A stretch of DNA of 64,000 bases from an uncultured Prevotellaceae bacterium (GCA_900319525.1 ONOU01000009.1:1-64000); one strand, 5' to 3'; shown: positions 44,882 through 54,095, counted from the stretch's first letter. Translations and numbers: made by a program. Notes: generated from the sequence alone by a model not told the origin.

Positions 44882-47788
44882 ATGAGACCTAAGTTTTTGA
44901 TTTCATTGTTGGCGGCCTTGGTATGCCTAGGCATGGCCGCCCAGAAGCCTGTGGCCACCTCCATTCCTGGTGACCCGATGACTACACAGTGTTACACCCT
45001 GAGCAACGGCCTGAAGGTCTTCCTCAGCGAGAACCATCAGAGTCCGCGCATCTCGGCACACATCGCCGTGCGCACCGGCTCACGCAACGACCCCGCCGAG
45101 ACCACCGGTCTGGCACACTACCTGGAGCACCTGATGTTCAAGGGCACCAAGCAGTATGGCACAAGCAATTACGAAGCCGAGAAGGCCCTGCTCGACACTA
45201 TCGAGGCACGCTACGAGCAATACCGCCTCGTGAAGGACCCCGAACGTCGCCGCGTCCTTTACCACGAGATTGACAGTATCTCGCAGCTGGCAGCCCAGTA
45301 CAACATCCCCAACGAGTATGACAAGCTGATGGCCGGCATCGGCGGTATCGGCACCAACGCCTATACCAGCACCGACGTCACCTGCTACACCGAGGACATT
45401 CCCGCTAACGAGGTGGACCGCTGGGCACGCATCCAGGCCGACCGTTTCCAGAACATGGTCATCCGCGGTTTCCACACCGAGTTGGAGGCTGTGTATGAGG
45501 AATACAACATCGGCATCGCTCAGGACCAGAGGAAAATCTTCGAGGCCATGAGTGCCAAGTTGTTCCCCACCCACCCCTATGGTACACAGACGACCATCGG
45601 TACTCAGGAGCACTTGAAGAATCCCTCCATCACCAACATCAAGAACTACTTCCACAACTACTACTGCCCCAACAACGTGGCCATCTGTATGGCTGGTGAC
45701 TTTGACTCTAACGAGGTCATCGCTATCCTGGAGCGCCACTTCGGCAGCTGGAAGCCCAACAACAACCTCTATCGTCCCGAGTTTGCTCCCCTCAAACCCA
45801 TCATGGCTCCCGTTGACACCACCGTCATCGGACAGGAAGCCGAGTATGTGGCTCTGGGCTGGCGTTTTGACGCCGGTAACTCGCTGCAGTGCGACACCCT
45901 GGACCTCGTGTCCGAGATGCTCTCTAACGGCACTGCCGGTCTTATCGACCTGAACCTGAACCAACCCTTGAAGGTGATGGGCGCTGGTGCATTCTCCGAC
46001 CCGATGACCGACTATTCGATGCTGATGCTCATGGGCTACCCCAACGAGGGCCAAACCCTTGAGGAGGTGCGCGAACTCCTGCTCGGTGAGCTGGCCAAGC
46101 TGCGTGCAGGCGACTTTGATGATGATTTGCTCGTTAGCGTGGTGAACAACAACAAGCTGAACTACCTGCGCGCTCTTGACAGCAACGGAGCCCGCACACG
46201 TCAACTGGTCAACGCCTTTATCAACCATGTGGACTGGGCCCAGGAAGTGGGCAAACTCGACCGCATGGCTGGCATGACCAAGCAGCAGATTGTGGCATTT
46301 GCCAACCGCCACCTGAAGGACAACAACTTTGTATGCGTTTACAAGCGCATGGGCGTGGACACCACCGAAAAGAAGATCGACAAACCCGCCATTACTCCCA
46401 TCCCCACCAACCGCGACAAGCAGAGCGACTTTGTGAAGAACATCCTGAGCGAAATCGTTGAGCCTATCCAGCCGCAGTTTGTGGACTACAGCAAGGAAAT
46501 GACCGTGGGCCAGACCAGCAAGAAGCTGCCGCTGCTCTACAAGCACAACGATCTGGACGACCTGTTCACCTTGACCTACAAGTATGACTTCGGCGCTACT
46601 GCCGACAACCGCTATGAGACTGCACTGGGTTATATGGACTTCCTGGGCACCAAGAAGATGAGTGCTACCGAGTTCAAGCAGCGCATGTACAAGCTGGCTT
46701 GCAACATCTCGATGAACGTTGGCGAAAACGAGACTTACCTGACCCTGAGCGGCCTGAGCGAGAACATGCCCGAGGCCCTCAAGCTTGCCGAGGATCTGAT
46801 GCAGAACGCAAAGGTCGACGAGGAGGCTTACAAGAGCATGGTCGACGTCATCATCAAGAGCCGCAACGATGCCAAGAGCAGCCAGGAGGAATGCTTCAAC
46901 CGCCTGAACGCGTATGGCACGTACGGCCCCCGCAACACCTACACCAACATCATGAGCGCCCAGCAACTGCGTGACACCAAACCCGCCGACCTGCTCAAGC
47001 TCGTCAAGGGTATGCGCGACATGCAGCACACCGTGGTTTACTACGGCCCCATGACCGAGAATGAACTGAACAAGTGCCTGAGCAAGGTCCACAAGACCAA
47101 GAAGAATCTGGCCGCCGTTCCCGTGGGTGTTCCCTACATGGAGCAGCCCACCCCCAGAACCGAAATCCTGCTGGCTCCCTACGAGGCCAAGAACATCTAC
47201 ATGGTACAGTACCACAACGAGGGCACCGCATGGGCACCCGAGCACGCTGCAACCATCAACCTGTTTAACGAGTACTTTGGCGGCAGCATGAACGCTATCG
47301 TCTTCCAGGAGTTGCGCGAGGCTCGCGGTCTGGCCTATTCGGCAGCCGCTTACTACCGCCAGCCCTATGAGATGGGACATCCCGAGTATGCCATGACCTA
47401 CATCATCACCCAGAACGACAAGATGATGGACTGCGTCAACGAGTTCAACAAGATTGTGGGCACCATCCCTCAGAGCGAGGCCGCCTTTGCACTGGCCAAG
47501 GAGTCGCTGATGAAGAAGCTGGCCAGCCGTCGCGTGGTGCGCAGTGGCGTCCTGAACAGCTACATGCAAGCCCAGCGCCTGGGTCTGGACTACGACATCA
47601 ACTCGGTGGTCTATAACCAGCTGCCCAACCTCAAGCTCAACGACATCGTCAAGTTTGAGCAGCAGTCGATGGCCGGCAAGCCCTACCGCTACCTCATCCT
47701 GGGTGACGAGAAGGAACTCGACATCAACGGTCTGGAGAAGATCGCTCCCATCCGTCGCTTAACGCTCGAGGAGATCTTCGGCTACTAA
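44882..47788 (+). CDS. M16 family zinc metallopeptidase, two-domain (pitrilysin/insulinase-like)
   Basis: 968 residues with a signal peptide (MRPKFLISLLAALVCLGMAA). The inverted zinc motif HYLEH is at residues 79-83, and the downstream Glu ligand is in ELEAVYEEYN. The first half is therefore catalytic; the second half (from about residue 540) is the homologous, catalytically inactive partner domain, with RGLAYSAAAYY near its end, as in full-length pitrilysin-type enzymes. Likely degrades peptides in the periplasm. Its codon usage is strongly biased toward C/G-ending codons, which creates a spurious 829-codon antisense frame. It ends in a hairpin made of a dispersed repeat. Confidence 0.93.
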   Translation: MRPKFLISLLAALVCLGMAAQKPVATSIPGDPMTTQCYTLSNGLKVFLSENHQSPRISAHIAVRTGSRNDPAETTGLAHYLEHLMFKGTKQYGTSNYEAEKALLDTIEARYEQYRLVKDPERRRVLYHEIDSISQLAAQYNIPNEYDKLMAGIGGIGTNAYTSTDVTCYTEDIPANEVDRWARIQADRFQNMVIRGFHTELEAVYEEYNIGIAQDQRKIFEAMSAKLFPTHPYGTQTTIGTQEHLKNPSITNIKNYFHNYYCPNNVAICMAGDFDSNEVIAILERHFGSWKPNNNLYRPEFAPLKPIMAPVDTTVIGQEAEYVALGWRFDAGNSLQCDTLDLVSEMLSNGTAGLIDLNLNQPLKVMGAGAFSDPMTDYSMLMLMGYPNEGQTLEEVRELLLGELAKLRAGDFDDDLLVSVVNNNKLNYLRALDSNGARTRQLVNAFINHVDWAQEVGKLDRMAGMTKQQIVAFANRHLKDNNFVCVYKRMGVDTTEKKIDKPAITPIPTNRDKQSDFVKNILSEIVEPIQPQFVDYSKEMTVGQTSKKLPLLYKHNDLDDLFTLTYKYDFGATADNRYETALGYMDFLGTKKMSATEFKQRMYKLACNISMNVGENETYLTLSGLSENMPEALKLAEDLMQNAKVDEEAYKSMVDVIIKSRNDAKSSQEECFNRLNAYGTYGPRNTYTNIMSAQQLRDTKPADLLKLVKGMRDMQHTVVYYGPMTENELNKCLSKVHKTKKNLAAVPVGVPYMEQPTPRTEILLAPYEAKNIYMVQYHNEGTAWAPEHAATINLFNEYFGGSMNAIVFQELREARGLAYSAAAYYRQPYEMGHPEYAMTYIITQNDKMMDCVNEFNKIVGTIPQSEAAFALAKESLMKKLASRRVVRSGVLNSYMQAQRLGLDYDINSVVYNQLPNLKLNDIVKFEQQSMAGKPYRYLILGDEKELDINGLEKIAPIRRLTLEEIFGY

Positions 47789-47808
47789 AAACCGATCAAC
47801 CAATGAAA

Positions 47809-47848
47809 TTAGGGTCCCTAAGGTCATCAACGACCTTAAGGGCCCTAA
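47809..47848. terminator. Palindromic repeat copy A, terminator-like hairpin
   Basis: Arms TTAGGGTCCCTAAGGTC (47809-47825) and GACCTTAAGGGCCCTAA (47832-47848) around loop ATCAAC. It lies between the convergent M16 and FnIII genes and would terminate the M16 message. A second copy lies in inverted orientation at 49534-49566. Confidence 0.75.
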
Positions 47849-47879
47849 CTCTTTATAGTATATTGCTCAAGCGGCCTGG

Positions 47880-49328
47880 TTACTTGATGACCACTTTCTT
47901 GCCATTGTGGATGTAGATACCGCGCTCGGTGGGACGGGCAGTGAGCTTTATGCCGGCAATGTTATACCATGTGTCGCTGTCGGCCTTGTCGACGCTGACT
48001 TCGGTGACCTCCGAGGGACCCTCAGGCAGAGTGGTGAAGATGACTGATTGGCTCCAATTGCTCTCACCCAGCTCGGTGACACCTTGCACTTGCACCTCAT
48101 ATTCGGTTTCTGGAGTCAGGTCGGTGATGAGGTAAGGACAGGTGACATTCTCAACGTATGTCCACTCATAGGGCTCAACATCGGGGAAGGTGACTGCCAC
48201 ATTGTCGAGGTTGATGCGGAACTCATCGTAGATGTTGTAGTGGCGAACGGCAAAACGGCCCACACCCTCATATTCGCTCAAGTCGAACTCATAGAGGGCG
48301 TTGGCATCGCCATCTGAGACGAGCTCATCGCTGATGGCCACAAACTGGTCCATGCTTGTCAGATTGTCGCCCACATACAGATAGACGGCAAAGTGCTCGG
48401 CCGGGTACCGCAGGTCTTGACCCCAAATGTTCATCGACAAGGTGCCGCCCATGGGAATCTCGGGCGAGATGATCCAGTTGTCGGGAGAGAGCGGACCGGC
48501 ATACATATCCCAGCTGGCCGAGGTCAGCACCGTGTTGAAAGTCACCGCATTGGTATAGAGGTACCAGGTGTTCCCGTCACCATCAGCATCGTATGACGAC
48601 CACCCCTCAAGGTCAGACTCATCCTCAAAGTCCCATGACATGTCGGTGACAACATACTGGCGATAGCGCAGGTTGCAACTCTCGTTGTATTCGCCGGCAT
48701 CCCATAACACCTCGGCAGTAGTTGACGTCGGCCCTACAGCGAGTTCGGTGGGAACCTCGGGAGCCCCAATATTGACCTCGGTGACGCCAACAGCGTCGGT
48801 AACGGTGAACACATATTCATATCCTGCTTTCATCTGAATGCCCATTCGACGGATGTAAGTGTAGTAGTTTTGAGCCGGAATGGCATAGCCGATGAAGTAG
48901 TCGTAGGTGCCTGCCGGAATCTCTATCGACTCCTGCCCCTCGATAATGAAGTGCTCGGCTTGGCCGTCCTGATAAGCGATATCGGCATCGACAGGGACAG
49001 AATACTGGACGGCCTCAATCATCTCGGCCCACGACTGGGCGGCGCTGAAGGTGCGCTCAGGACCGAAGAAGAGCTGGAAGCCTCCGCCGTTCTGGTAATA
49101 ATCCTCAACCTGCAGCGTGGCAATGACATTTCCAGGAGCGACTCTTGCGGGGTCCAGTTTCTTGACCTCGCACTTCGTCACCTGCATGGACGAGGACATG
49201 TTGCCGAACTCCATGGGTGCAAACTGTGACGTGCCTGTGACTTGTTTCACATCACTTCTGGTCTGTTGGGCAACAGCAGTGAGCGCCAATGCCGTGACCA
49301 GCATAAGTGTAATAAACTTTGCTCTCAT
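47880..49328 (-). CDS. Secreted protein with FnIII/MAM-like domains and C-terminal sorting signal
   Basis: 482 residues from the ATG that begins MRAKFITLMLVTALALTAVA. Two N-terminal beta domains, an FnIII-like segment (APEVPTELAVGPTSTTAEVLW), a choice-of-anchor J/MAM-like jelly roll with WSSYDADGDGNTWYLY and SPEIPMGGTLSMNIWG, and a second FnIII. The last 30 residues (WYNIAGIKLTARPTERGIYI, then NGKKVVIK) are the typical Prevotella/Muribaculaceae C-terminal sorting-type tail. Exported, probably surface-associated; function unknown. It is flanked on both sides by inverted copies of the same palindromic repeat. Confidence 0.75.
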   Translation of the reverse strand: MRAKFITLMLVTALALTAVAQQTRSDVKQVTGTSQFAPMEFGNMSSSMQVTKCEVKKLDPARVAPGNVIATLQVEDYYQNGGGFQLFFGPERTFSAAQSWAEMIEAVQYSVPVDADIAYQDGQAEHFIIEGQESIEIPAGTYDYFIGYAIPAQNYYTYIRRMGIQMKAGYEYVFTVTDAVGVTEVNIGAPEVPTELAVGPTSTTAEVLWDAGEYNESCNLRYRQYVVTDMSWDFEDESDLEGWSSYDADGDGNTWYLYTNAVTFNTVLTSASWDMYAGPLSPDNWIISPEIPMGGTLSMNIWGQDLRYPAEHFAVYLYVGDNLTSMDQFVAISDELVSDGDANALYEFDLSEYEGVGRFAVRHYNIYDEFRINLDNVAVTFPDVEPYEWTYVENVTCPYLITDLTPETEYEVQVQGVTELGESNWSQSVIFTTLPEGPSEVTEVSVDKADSDTWYNIAGIKLTARPTERGIYIHNGKKVVIK

Positions 49329-49533
49329 AATCAATAGAGTGGGTTCGAGGTTAATCTAATCGGCCTCTTCGTGAGCAGAACCCTTTAGACCCACAAACAG
49401 ACTAGTTCATATATACTTGATTCAACATCCAAACTACATGGCAAAGTTAACAATATAATCAGACAAAACAAGCCCTGCGGTGTTTTTTTTCAGTGCAACC
49501 GCTCCCAAATTATAGGAAATGATAAATAATGAT

Positions 49534-49566
49534 GGGTCCCTAAAGTCGTTGATGACCTAAGGACCC
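49534..49566. repeat. Palindromic repeat copy B (inverted relative to copy A)
   Basis: GGGTCCCTAAAGTC (49534-49547), loop GTTGAT, GACCTAAGGACCC (49554-49566). The loop is the reverse complement of copy A's loop and the arms match with a few differences, so this is the same element in the opposite orientation. Confidence 0.7.
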
Positions 49567-49589
49567 TAACTGTTATCTTGAGGATAGGA

Positions 49590-49624
49590 TAACTTCTAAC
49601 TCCTAACTCCTAACTTCTAACTCT
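49590..49624. repeat. Five tandem 7-bp units (TAACTYC/TAACTCT) over a gene end
   Basis: Units TAACTTC, TAACTCC, TAACTCC, TAACTTC, TAACTCT in direct succession. They cover the stop codon and last codons of the CDP-alcohol phosphatidyltransferase gene, whose C-terminal ELEVRS is encoded by the repeat. Confidence 0.75.
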
Positions 49625-50562
49625 TTAATCGCTTTCTTGCAGATGCCCTCGTGACGGGTCACCATATAGATAAGCAACAGATTAAGCACCACCACCTCAA
49701 AGGCGAAGTACAGCCACGGCATGTCGATGAGCACCGCGATGAAGCAGGCGATGATGCGTGTGTTGAAGGTCAAGATGTTGGTGTACTTCATCAGCGGCAG
49801 GCTCAGCTGGCGGAAGTACTCACGGAATTCCGGACTGGGCACGCCGTTCTCGCCATACTTTGCATTGATGGCGGCACGCAGGCGTTGCATCGCGGGCGTC
49901 ATGCGCTCCTGGTTGGCCGTATAGCCCTTGTAGAAGAACAACGGCAACTTGCTCCAAAAGTTCCTGCCCCACTCCAGTTGATGATACTGCTCATTGAGCT
50001 TGGCCGCACTGTCGAGCTCACTGCCCTGCTGACCCTTGAGGAAGTACAGGTGGAACTGGCGGTAGCAGTCGGCCATTGCGGCCTGCAGGGCATGGCTGAT
50101 GCCCGAGACGATAGCCAACGTCCAGATCTGCCACTCGTGCTGGGCAAAATAATTCGGGCCCAGCAGGCTGTCGCCAAAGTCCAGTTCCCTGAACACCAGC
50201 GCAAAGGAGATGGCTGCAAACCAGAAGTCACCACTCACGCCGTCCAGGATGCGGCCCATGCGCGAGTACTGCTGCGTTAGGCGCGCCAACTGACCGTCGG
50301 CGCTGTCAAACGTGTCGGCCCAGGTGATCAGCAACATGCCCACCCAGTTGATCCAGGCCAAGTGAGGCTGGCCAAAGTACAGCATCATGCCACCGGCCAC
50401 ACCCATAAAGATGCTGGCAATGGTGATGGCATTGGGACTCACGCCCAGTTTCTCGAACAATTTTGCCCACAAGAATCCCAGCGGGCGATGAAAGTGCAGG
50501 TCAAACCACTCCTCGGTGTCCGACGACTTGAGCGATGCCTGATATTCTTCTTTTAATGTCAT
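49603..50562 (-). CDS. CDP-alcohol phosphatidyltransferase family protein
   Basis: 319 residues with several membrane segments. The catalytic CDP-alcohol motif is present as DSADGQLARLTQQYSRMGR followed by ILDGVSGD. The usual spacing between the last two Asp residues is three; here the final Asp is one residue further (D-GVSG-D), so the last ligand is displaced or replaced. Such enzymes transfer a phosphatidyl or similar group from CDP-diacylglycerol to an alcohol, making phospholipids or inositol lipids. The specific product is unknown. Its 3' end lies in a 7-bp tandem repeat. Confidence 0.82.
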   Translation of the reverse strand: MTLKEEYQASLKSSDTEEWFDLHFHRPLGFLWAKLFEKLGVSPNAITIASIFMGVAGGMMLYFGQPHLAWINWVGMLLITWADTFDSADGQLARLTQQYSRMGRILDGVSGDFWFAAISFALVFRELDFGDSLLGPNYFAQHEWQIWTLAIVSGISHALQAAMADCYRQFHLYFLKGQQGSELDSAAKLNEQYHQLEWGRNFWSKLPLFFYKGYTANQERMTPAMQRLRAAINAKYGENGVPSPEFREYFRQLSLPLMKYTNILTFNTRIIACFIAVLIDMPWLYFAFEVVVLNLLLIYMVTRHEGICKKAIKELEVRS

Positions 50563-50648
50563 GCTTCAGTTACAGTTTCCAATTCTTAGTTTTTAGTTCG
50601 ATTTCTATCGCCTAAAAACTCATGATTCCAAATTTCTAACTCTTAATT

Positions 50649-51518
50649 TCACAGTCCCAGGTGGGCCTTAGCCTGTGCCAGTACAGCCTTAGCGATATGG
50701 GGAGCCGACTCATTGCGGCACGGCGCGAAGCTGGGCCAGTCGTTAAAGTCGATGATGCGGATCGTGCCATCAGGATCAACGATGCAGTCGCCGCCATAGA
50801 TGACAACGTTCAGCTCCTCGGCAGCACGCGAGCAGATGTCCTTCAGCTCCTTCAAGTCAATGTCAATGCCCTGGCTGTGGCCGTTGACCTCTTCCCAGCC
50901 ATACTTGCTGTGACCCTCGTCAAAGGGGTAGAACCAATAGAAGAACTGCGAGCCCTTCACGCCGTAGAACTTCACCAGGTCGCCCTGCAGGTGCACGTTG
51001 ATAACGGCACGGGTAATGCCACGGTAGAAGTACTCCTGCAACACCTCCTGTGCCTCCTCGGGGTGGCGCACATAGCTCACGTCCTCCTTGTGCATGGCAT
51101 GGAAGTCGCCGCGCTTGATCCAGCACGACTTGAATCCGGCTTTCTTCAACTGCGACTTGATGTTCTCGTTGGTGTTGACAATCAGACTCTCGGGATAAGG
51201 GATGCCGTTGCCCAGCAGGATGCGCGTCATGCGCTCGCGCGTACAATTCTCAATGCCATAACCCGAGTTGATGACTAGTTTTCCCTCGTCCTCCAGTCGT
51301 TGCAGCTTGGCAATGCTGGCACGCTCGCGGCACATCGCCAGCACCACAGGCTCCTCGATTTCCTGCTTGTTGAACTGCTCCTCGCTATAGACGTTCACCT
51401 GACAGCCACGCTTGCGCAGCTGCTCGGCCACCAGATTAAAGATGGCGGTGTCGTTGCCGATATGGTTGGGCGAATAGGCCCCTGCGCGCATCACGCCCGC
51501 AATTGTAATGTCTGCCAT
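50649..51518 (-). CDS. ATP-grasp ligase-like protein (RimK-related)
   Basis: The ATG that starts MADITIAGVMRAGAYSPNHI gives 289 residues; the open frame extends 36 codons upstream through the promoter-like region and is unlikely to be translated. An ATP-grasp fold is indicated by the central ESLIVNTNENIKSQLKKAGF region, LVKFYGVKGSQFFYW, and the terminal metal-site motif IYGGDCIVDPDGTIRIIDFN. Relatives add amino acids or form peptide or amide bonds. No neighbour gives a substrate. It lies upstream of the CDP-alcohol phosphatidyltransferase gene in the same direction. Confidence 0.75.
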   Translation of the reverse strand: MADITIAGVMRAGAYSPNHIGNDTAIFNLVAEQLRKRGCQVNVYSEEQFNKQEIEEPVVLAMCRERASIAKLQRLEDEGKLVINSGYGIENCTRERMTRILLGNGIPYPESLIVNTNENIKSQLKKAGFKSCWIKRGDFHAMHKEDVSYVRHPEEAQEVLQEYFYRGITRAVINVHLQGDLVKFYGVKGSQFFYWFYPFDEGHSKYGWEEVNGHSQGIDIDLKELKDICSRAAEELNVVIYGGDCIVDPDGTIRIIDFNDWPSFAPCRNESAPHIAKAVLAQAKAHLGL

Positions 51519-51685
51519 TATATTTATTGTATACTTTTTATAATAATGAGGTTGCGGACAGTCACTGCCCACATTAAATGGGCTGCAAAGATACAAAAAT
51601 TTGTGATAGAGAGGCCTAAAAGGCAAGAAAAAAGCATGTTGAGGCGTGCATTGACATTTTTTTTAAAAAAAATCGCCCGAAATCC

Positions 51686-51715
51686 TTGCAGGTATCAAAA
51701 AAAGCAGTACCTTTG
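51686..51715 (+). promoter_or_regulatory. Promoter of tRNA-Ser
   Basis: TTG (51686-51688), exactly 19 nt, TACCTTTG (51708-51715): full Bacteroidales consensus, about 35 nt before the mature tRNA 5' end. Confidence 0.85.
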
Positions 51716-51749
51716 CACTCGCTATTGAAAATACTTTCAGCTAGCTTCC

Positions 51750-51836
51750 GGAGAGGTGGGTGAGTGGCTGAAACCAGCAGTTTGCTAAACTGCCGTAGGG
51801 GTAACTCTACCGCAAGTTCGAATCTTGTCCTCTCCG
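51750..51836 (+). tRNA. tRNA-Ser (anticodon GCT)
   Basis: Acceptor arm GGAGAGG (51750-51756) pairs with CCTCTCC (51829-51835), discriminator G. The anticodon stem GCAGT/ACTGC encloses loop TTGCTAA with anticodon GCT, reading AGC/AGT codons. A long variable arm (class II, as in serine tRNAs) and a TTCGAAT T-loop are present. CCA is not encoded. It is an independent unit with its own promoter and terminator. The 3' side begins the accessory region, a common integration context. Confidence 0.95.
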
Positions 51837-51845
51837 CAACCGTGA

Positions 51846-51885
51846 AACGGAAATCCTTAATTTGCAAGGGTTTCCGTTCTTTTTT
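51846..51885 (+). terminator. Terminator of tRNA-Ser
   Basis: Stem AACGGAAATCCTT (51846-51858) with AAGGGTTTCCGTT (51866-51878), one mismatch, followed by six T residues. Begins 10 nt after the tRNA. Confidence 0.9.
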
Positions 51886-51892
51886 GTTATGT

Positions 51893-51914
51893 GGTCCCCC
51901 GAAAGGGTCCCCCG
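51893..51914. repeat. GGTCCCCCG direct repeat 3' of tRNA-Ser
   Basis: Two copies of a 9-bp C-rich word (51893-51901 and 51906-51914) about 55 bp after the tRNA. They stand out in an AT-rich stretch and might be a remnant of a recombination site; nothing else supports this. Confidence 0.3.
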
Positions 51915-52040
51915 CTTGACTTAGCAAAGTATTTAATAAACTTTAACCAGTAAGAATCATCTCCAACTTACTATCTGACCACTTTTAAGCCTTATTCTTC
52001 TGAAATATGATTAACTGAGACCCAGTAACATCTATTATAA

Positions 52041-52075
52041 TTTTGCCCAAATCTCAAAAATGTTCATTATATTTG
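52041..52075 (+). promoter_or_regulatory. Promoter of the AT-rich orphan gene
   Basis: TTTTG (52041-52045), 22 nt, TATATTTG (52068-52075), matching TAnnTTTG. A second TAATTTTG at 52038-52045 overlaps the -33 element. Confidence 0.5.
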
Positions 52076-52138
52076 CAGGGATATTACTGCATAGTATTCT
52101 CTATCACGCTGTAAATAATTGACAAAAATATAATGTAA

Positions 52139-54025
52139 ATGGAAACGTCGAATGCTGATATCATTCGAAAACTCAGCGAAATAGTAGCTCAAACTGACTT
52201 GCCTTATTTAAAGGCGGGTATTCATCGCTTATTATATCCAGAGGAATACATAAATAAAGGAATTGTTCATGTGGATATAGATAACATCAATATATCAGAC
52301 CCCTTCGTACGAAATGAGATGATAAATGGTTTTTGTGAGACAATTTTTTTCTCCAAAGCCGTTTTATTTGTCTTGAACAGTTTAATGGGGAATAATGTAT
52401 TTGAGATTATAAAAAAGCGAGACTATCATGTTAAAAATAAGAGATTTGCTACATTTCGTGAAGTTCACAGGTTCTTAACGACTTTAGGGAGAAAAACCAG
52501 AGAGCAGATACTTCATAATTTTGAGTTCAGCAATAAAACTATTATTGAACTCCTCGAACTTTTTGATGAAGATGACAATTATTCAGAACACCCAATATTA
52601 TACATGGATGAAAAAGGGGATGACGATGATTATCGAAAATATTATAAAAAACATTTTTCAAAAGACAGCCATTGTCGTTTTGAAGATATTATCAAACGAG
52701 AAGATTATCCTCCTTTGTTTTTTGCAGTTTTAGTTTTCATGGTTATCACGAAACAATATAATCTTTGGCTTGATTACATAGACTTCGCTTTTTGTCCAAG
52801 TGAGAAATATAAAATGGACACTTTCACTATTAAGTATCCTCCCCAAAAAAGGCATAAATATAGTCGTCTTGATCACGTTTCTAAGTTTATCAATCATAAC
52901 CTCCCTTTTTCAAATTATAAGTTTACGGATTGGGTAGATGAATGGCTTGAAAATTTTGATTCTTTTATCAATACAGATGATTTTTTTAAAAAATGGATTG
53001 ATATAGCATCAAACAATTCTGAAAAGTTCGAAATGTTTGAAGAACATCATTATGATTATAATGAACCAAATTTTCCTGATAGCTATTCTTGTAGTTATAA
53101 TTCTGATGACCCTTCTGATTTTATATATGATATCAAAGCTTTCCTTGGTACAAGAGGATGGAATATCTTAGGATACACTTCATTTGATTATGAAGTTGAT
53201 GATATTATTAACTCTGATGATGTTATAGAGACGATGGGAAAATACGATTTTTTCTATAGCCAATGCGAATGGCATGTTGGTTATGAGTTGAAGCGTATTG
53301 CCTTGAGATACTCTATAATACAGGAAGTTATTCCTGAGATGAATAAAACCACTATAAATTGGTGGTTAAGACAGACCCACTACGACAAGATCTTCTATAA
53401 ACTTGTAGAGTACTATACGGCAACGTATTTAGATAATGGGCAAAGGCAAATACCCTCACAAGAAGCGGAATCATCTGCAATAGAAACAAGCAATGAAGTT
53501 GAACAACTAAATATTCCTGTTATTGACATCGATAAAGATGAAGCACACAAAGAGTGGTTTGTAAGGGTTCATGAGAAAAAAATTAATGCACAGCCTGATG
53601 AATGGAACAAGAAACTATATTCTTGTCTTGACGCGTTATACGAATCGCTAGTTAAAAGGGGACTAATGTATGAGTCATCGAAGAAGGAATTGTTTATATA
53701 TCGCCTTTCTGGCTTTAACATCCCAAAGTCATTCAATCCGCTAGAAAAAATAAGGTGGGAAGGATCAAATGTTCTGCTCGGATATCTTGTGCGGTGCCTA
53801 ATCACGTATACTGGGACCGATGCTAAGGGTCTAGGTACTGTAGGAACATTTTTTGAAAGCAAAAAAGGTAACGATGTAAATCTCGCAACAGCAGATTATA
53901 TAAGCAAAGAAGAATTTAATCAAAACCCAAAGATGTATCCGGTTCTCTCACGTGCAGTTGAAATTCTAAAAGAATGCGGATTTGAAGAGGTTGAAGCCAC
54001 TTCAACAAGAAAAAGAGATAAATGA
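52139..54025 (+). CDS. AT-rich orphan protein of unknown function
   Basis: 628 residues, not recognised. The codons are strongly A/T-rich, unlike all genes before the tRNA, which indicates recent transfer. The body is rich in Asp, Tyr, Phe and Lys, with no signal peptide, one hydrophobic stretch (FFAVLVFMVI about residue 195-205) and no nuclease or ATPase motif that could be identified. The last 140 residues (LYESLVKRGLMYE, LFIYRLSGFNIP, WEGSNVLLGYLVRCL) resemble a C-terminal region found on many Bacteroidales mobile-element proteins of unknown function. Solitary transcription unit with its own promoter and terminator. Confidence 0.6.
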   Translation: METSNADIIRKLSEIVAQTDLPYLKAGIHRLLYPEEYINKGIVHVDIDNINISDPFVRNEMINGFCETIFFSKAVLFVLNSLMGNNVFEIIKKRDYHVKNKRFATFREVHRFLTTLGRKTREQILHNFEFSNKTIIELLELFDEDDNYSEHPILYMDEKGDDDDYRKYYKKHFSKDSHCRFEDIIKREDYPPLFFAVLVFMVITKQYNLWLDYIDFAFCPSEKYKMDTFTIKYPPQKRHKYSRLDHVSKFINHNLPFSNYKFTDWVDEWLENFDSFINTDDFFKKWIDIASNNSEKFEMFEEHHYDYNEPNFPDSYSCSYNSDDPSDFIYDIKAFLGTRGWNILGYTSFDYEVDDIINSDDVIETMGKYDFFYSQCEWHVGYELKRIALRYSIIQEVIPEMNKTTINWWLRQTHYDKIFYKLVEYYTATYLDNGQRQIPSQEAESSAIETSNEVEQLNIPVIDIDKDEAHKEWFVRVHEKKINAQPDEWNKKLYSCLDALYESLVKRGLMYESSKKELFIYRLSGFNIPKSFNPLEKIRWEGSNVLLGYLVRCLITYTGTDAKGLGTVGTFFESKKGNDVNLATADYISKEEFNQNPKMYPVLSRAVEILKECGFEEVEATSTRKRDK

Positions 54026-54061
54026 ACCATTAGATAGTCCCTACACGGGAATCTTTATTAT

Positions 54062-54095
54062 CGGCGCTGTAACGAAGAGTTGCGGCGCTTTTTTT
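54062..54095 (+). terminator. Terminator of the AT-rich orphan gene
   Basis: A 10-11 bp stem with some G-T pairs (arms around CGCTGTAAC and GTTGCGGCG, loop GAAGA) followed by seven T residues. It lies 37 bp past the stop codon. Confidence 0.8.

Noticed and set aside
45080..47569. 829-codon open frame on the minus strand inside the M16 peptidase gene
   Set aside because: The plus-strand gene has a signal peptide, HxxEH motif and full family length. The antisense frame stays open because of strongly biased third positions and has no recognisable domain.
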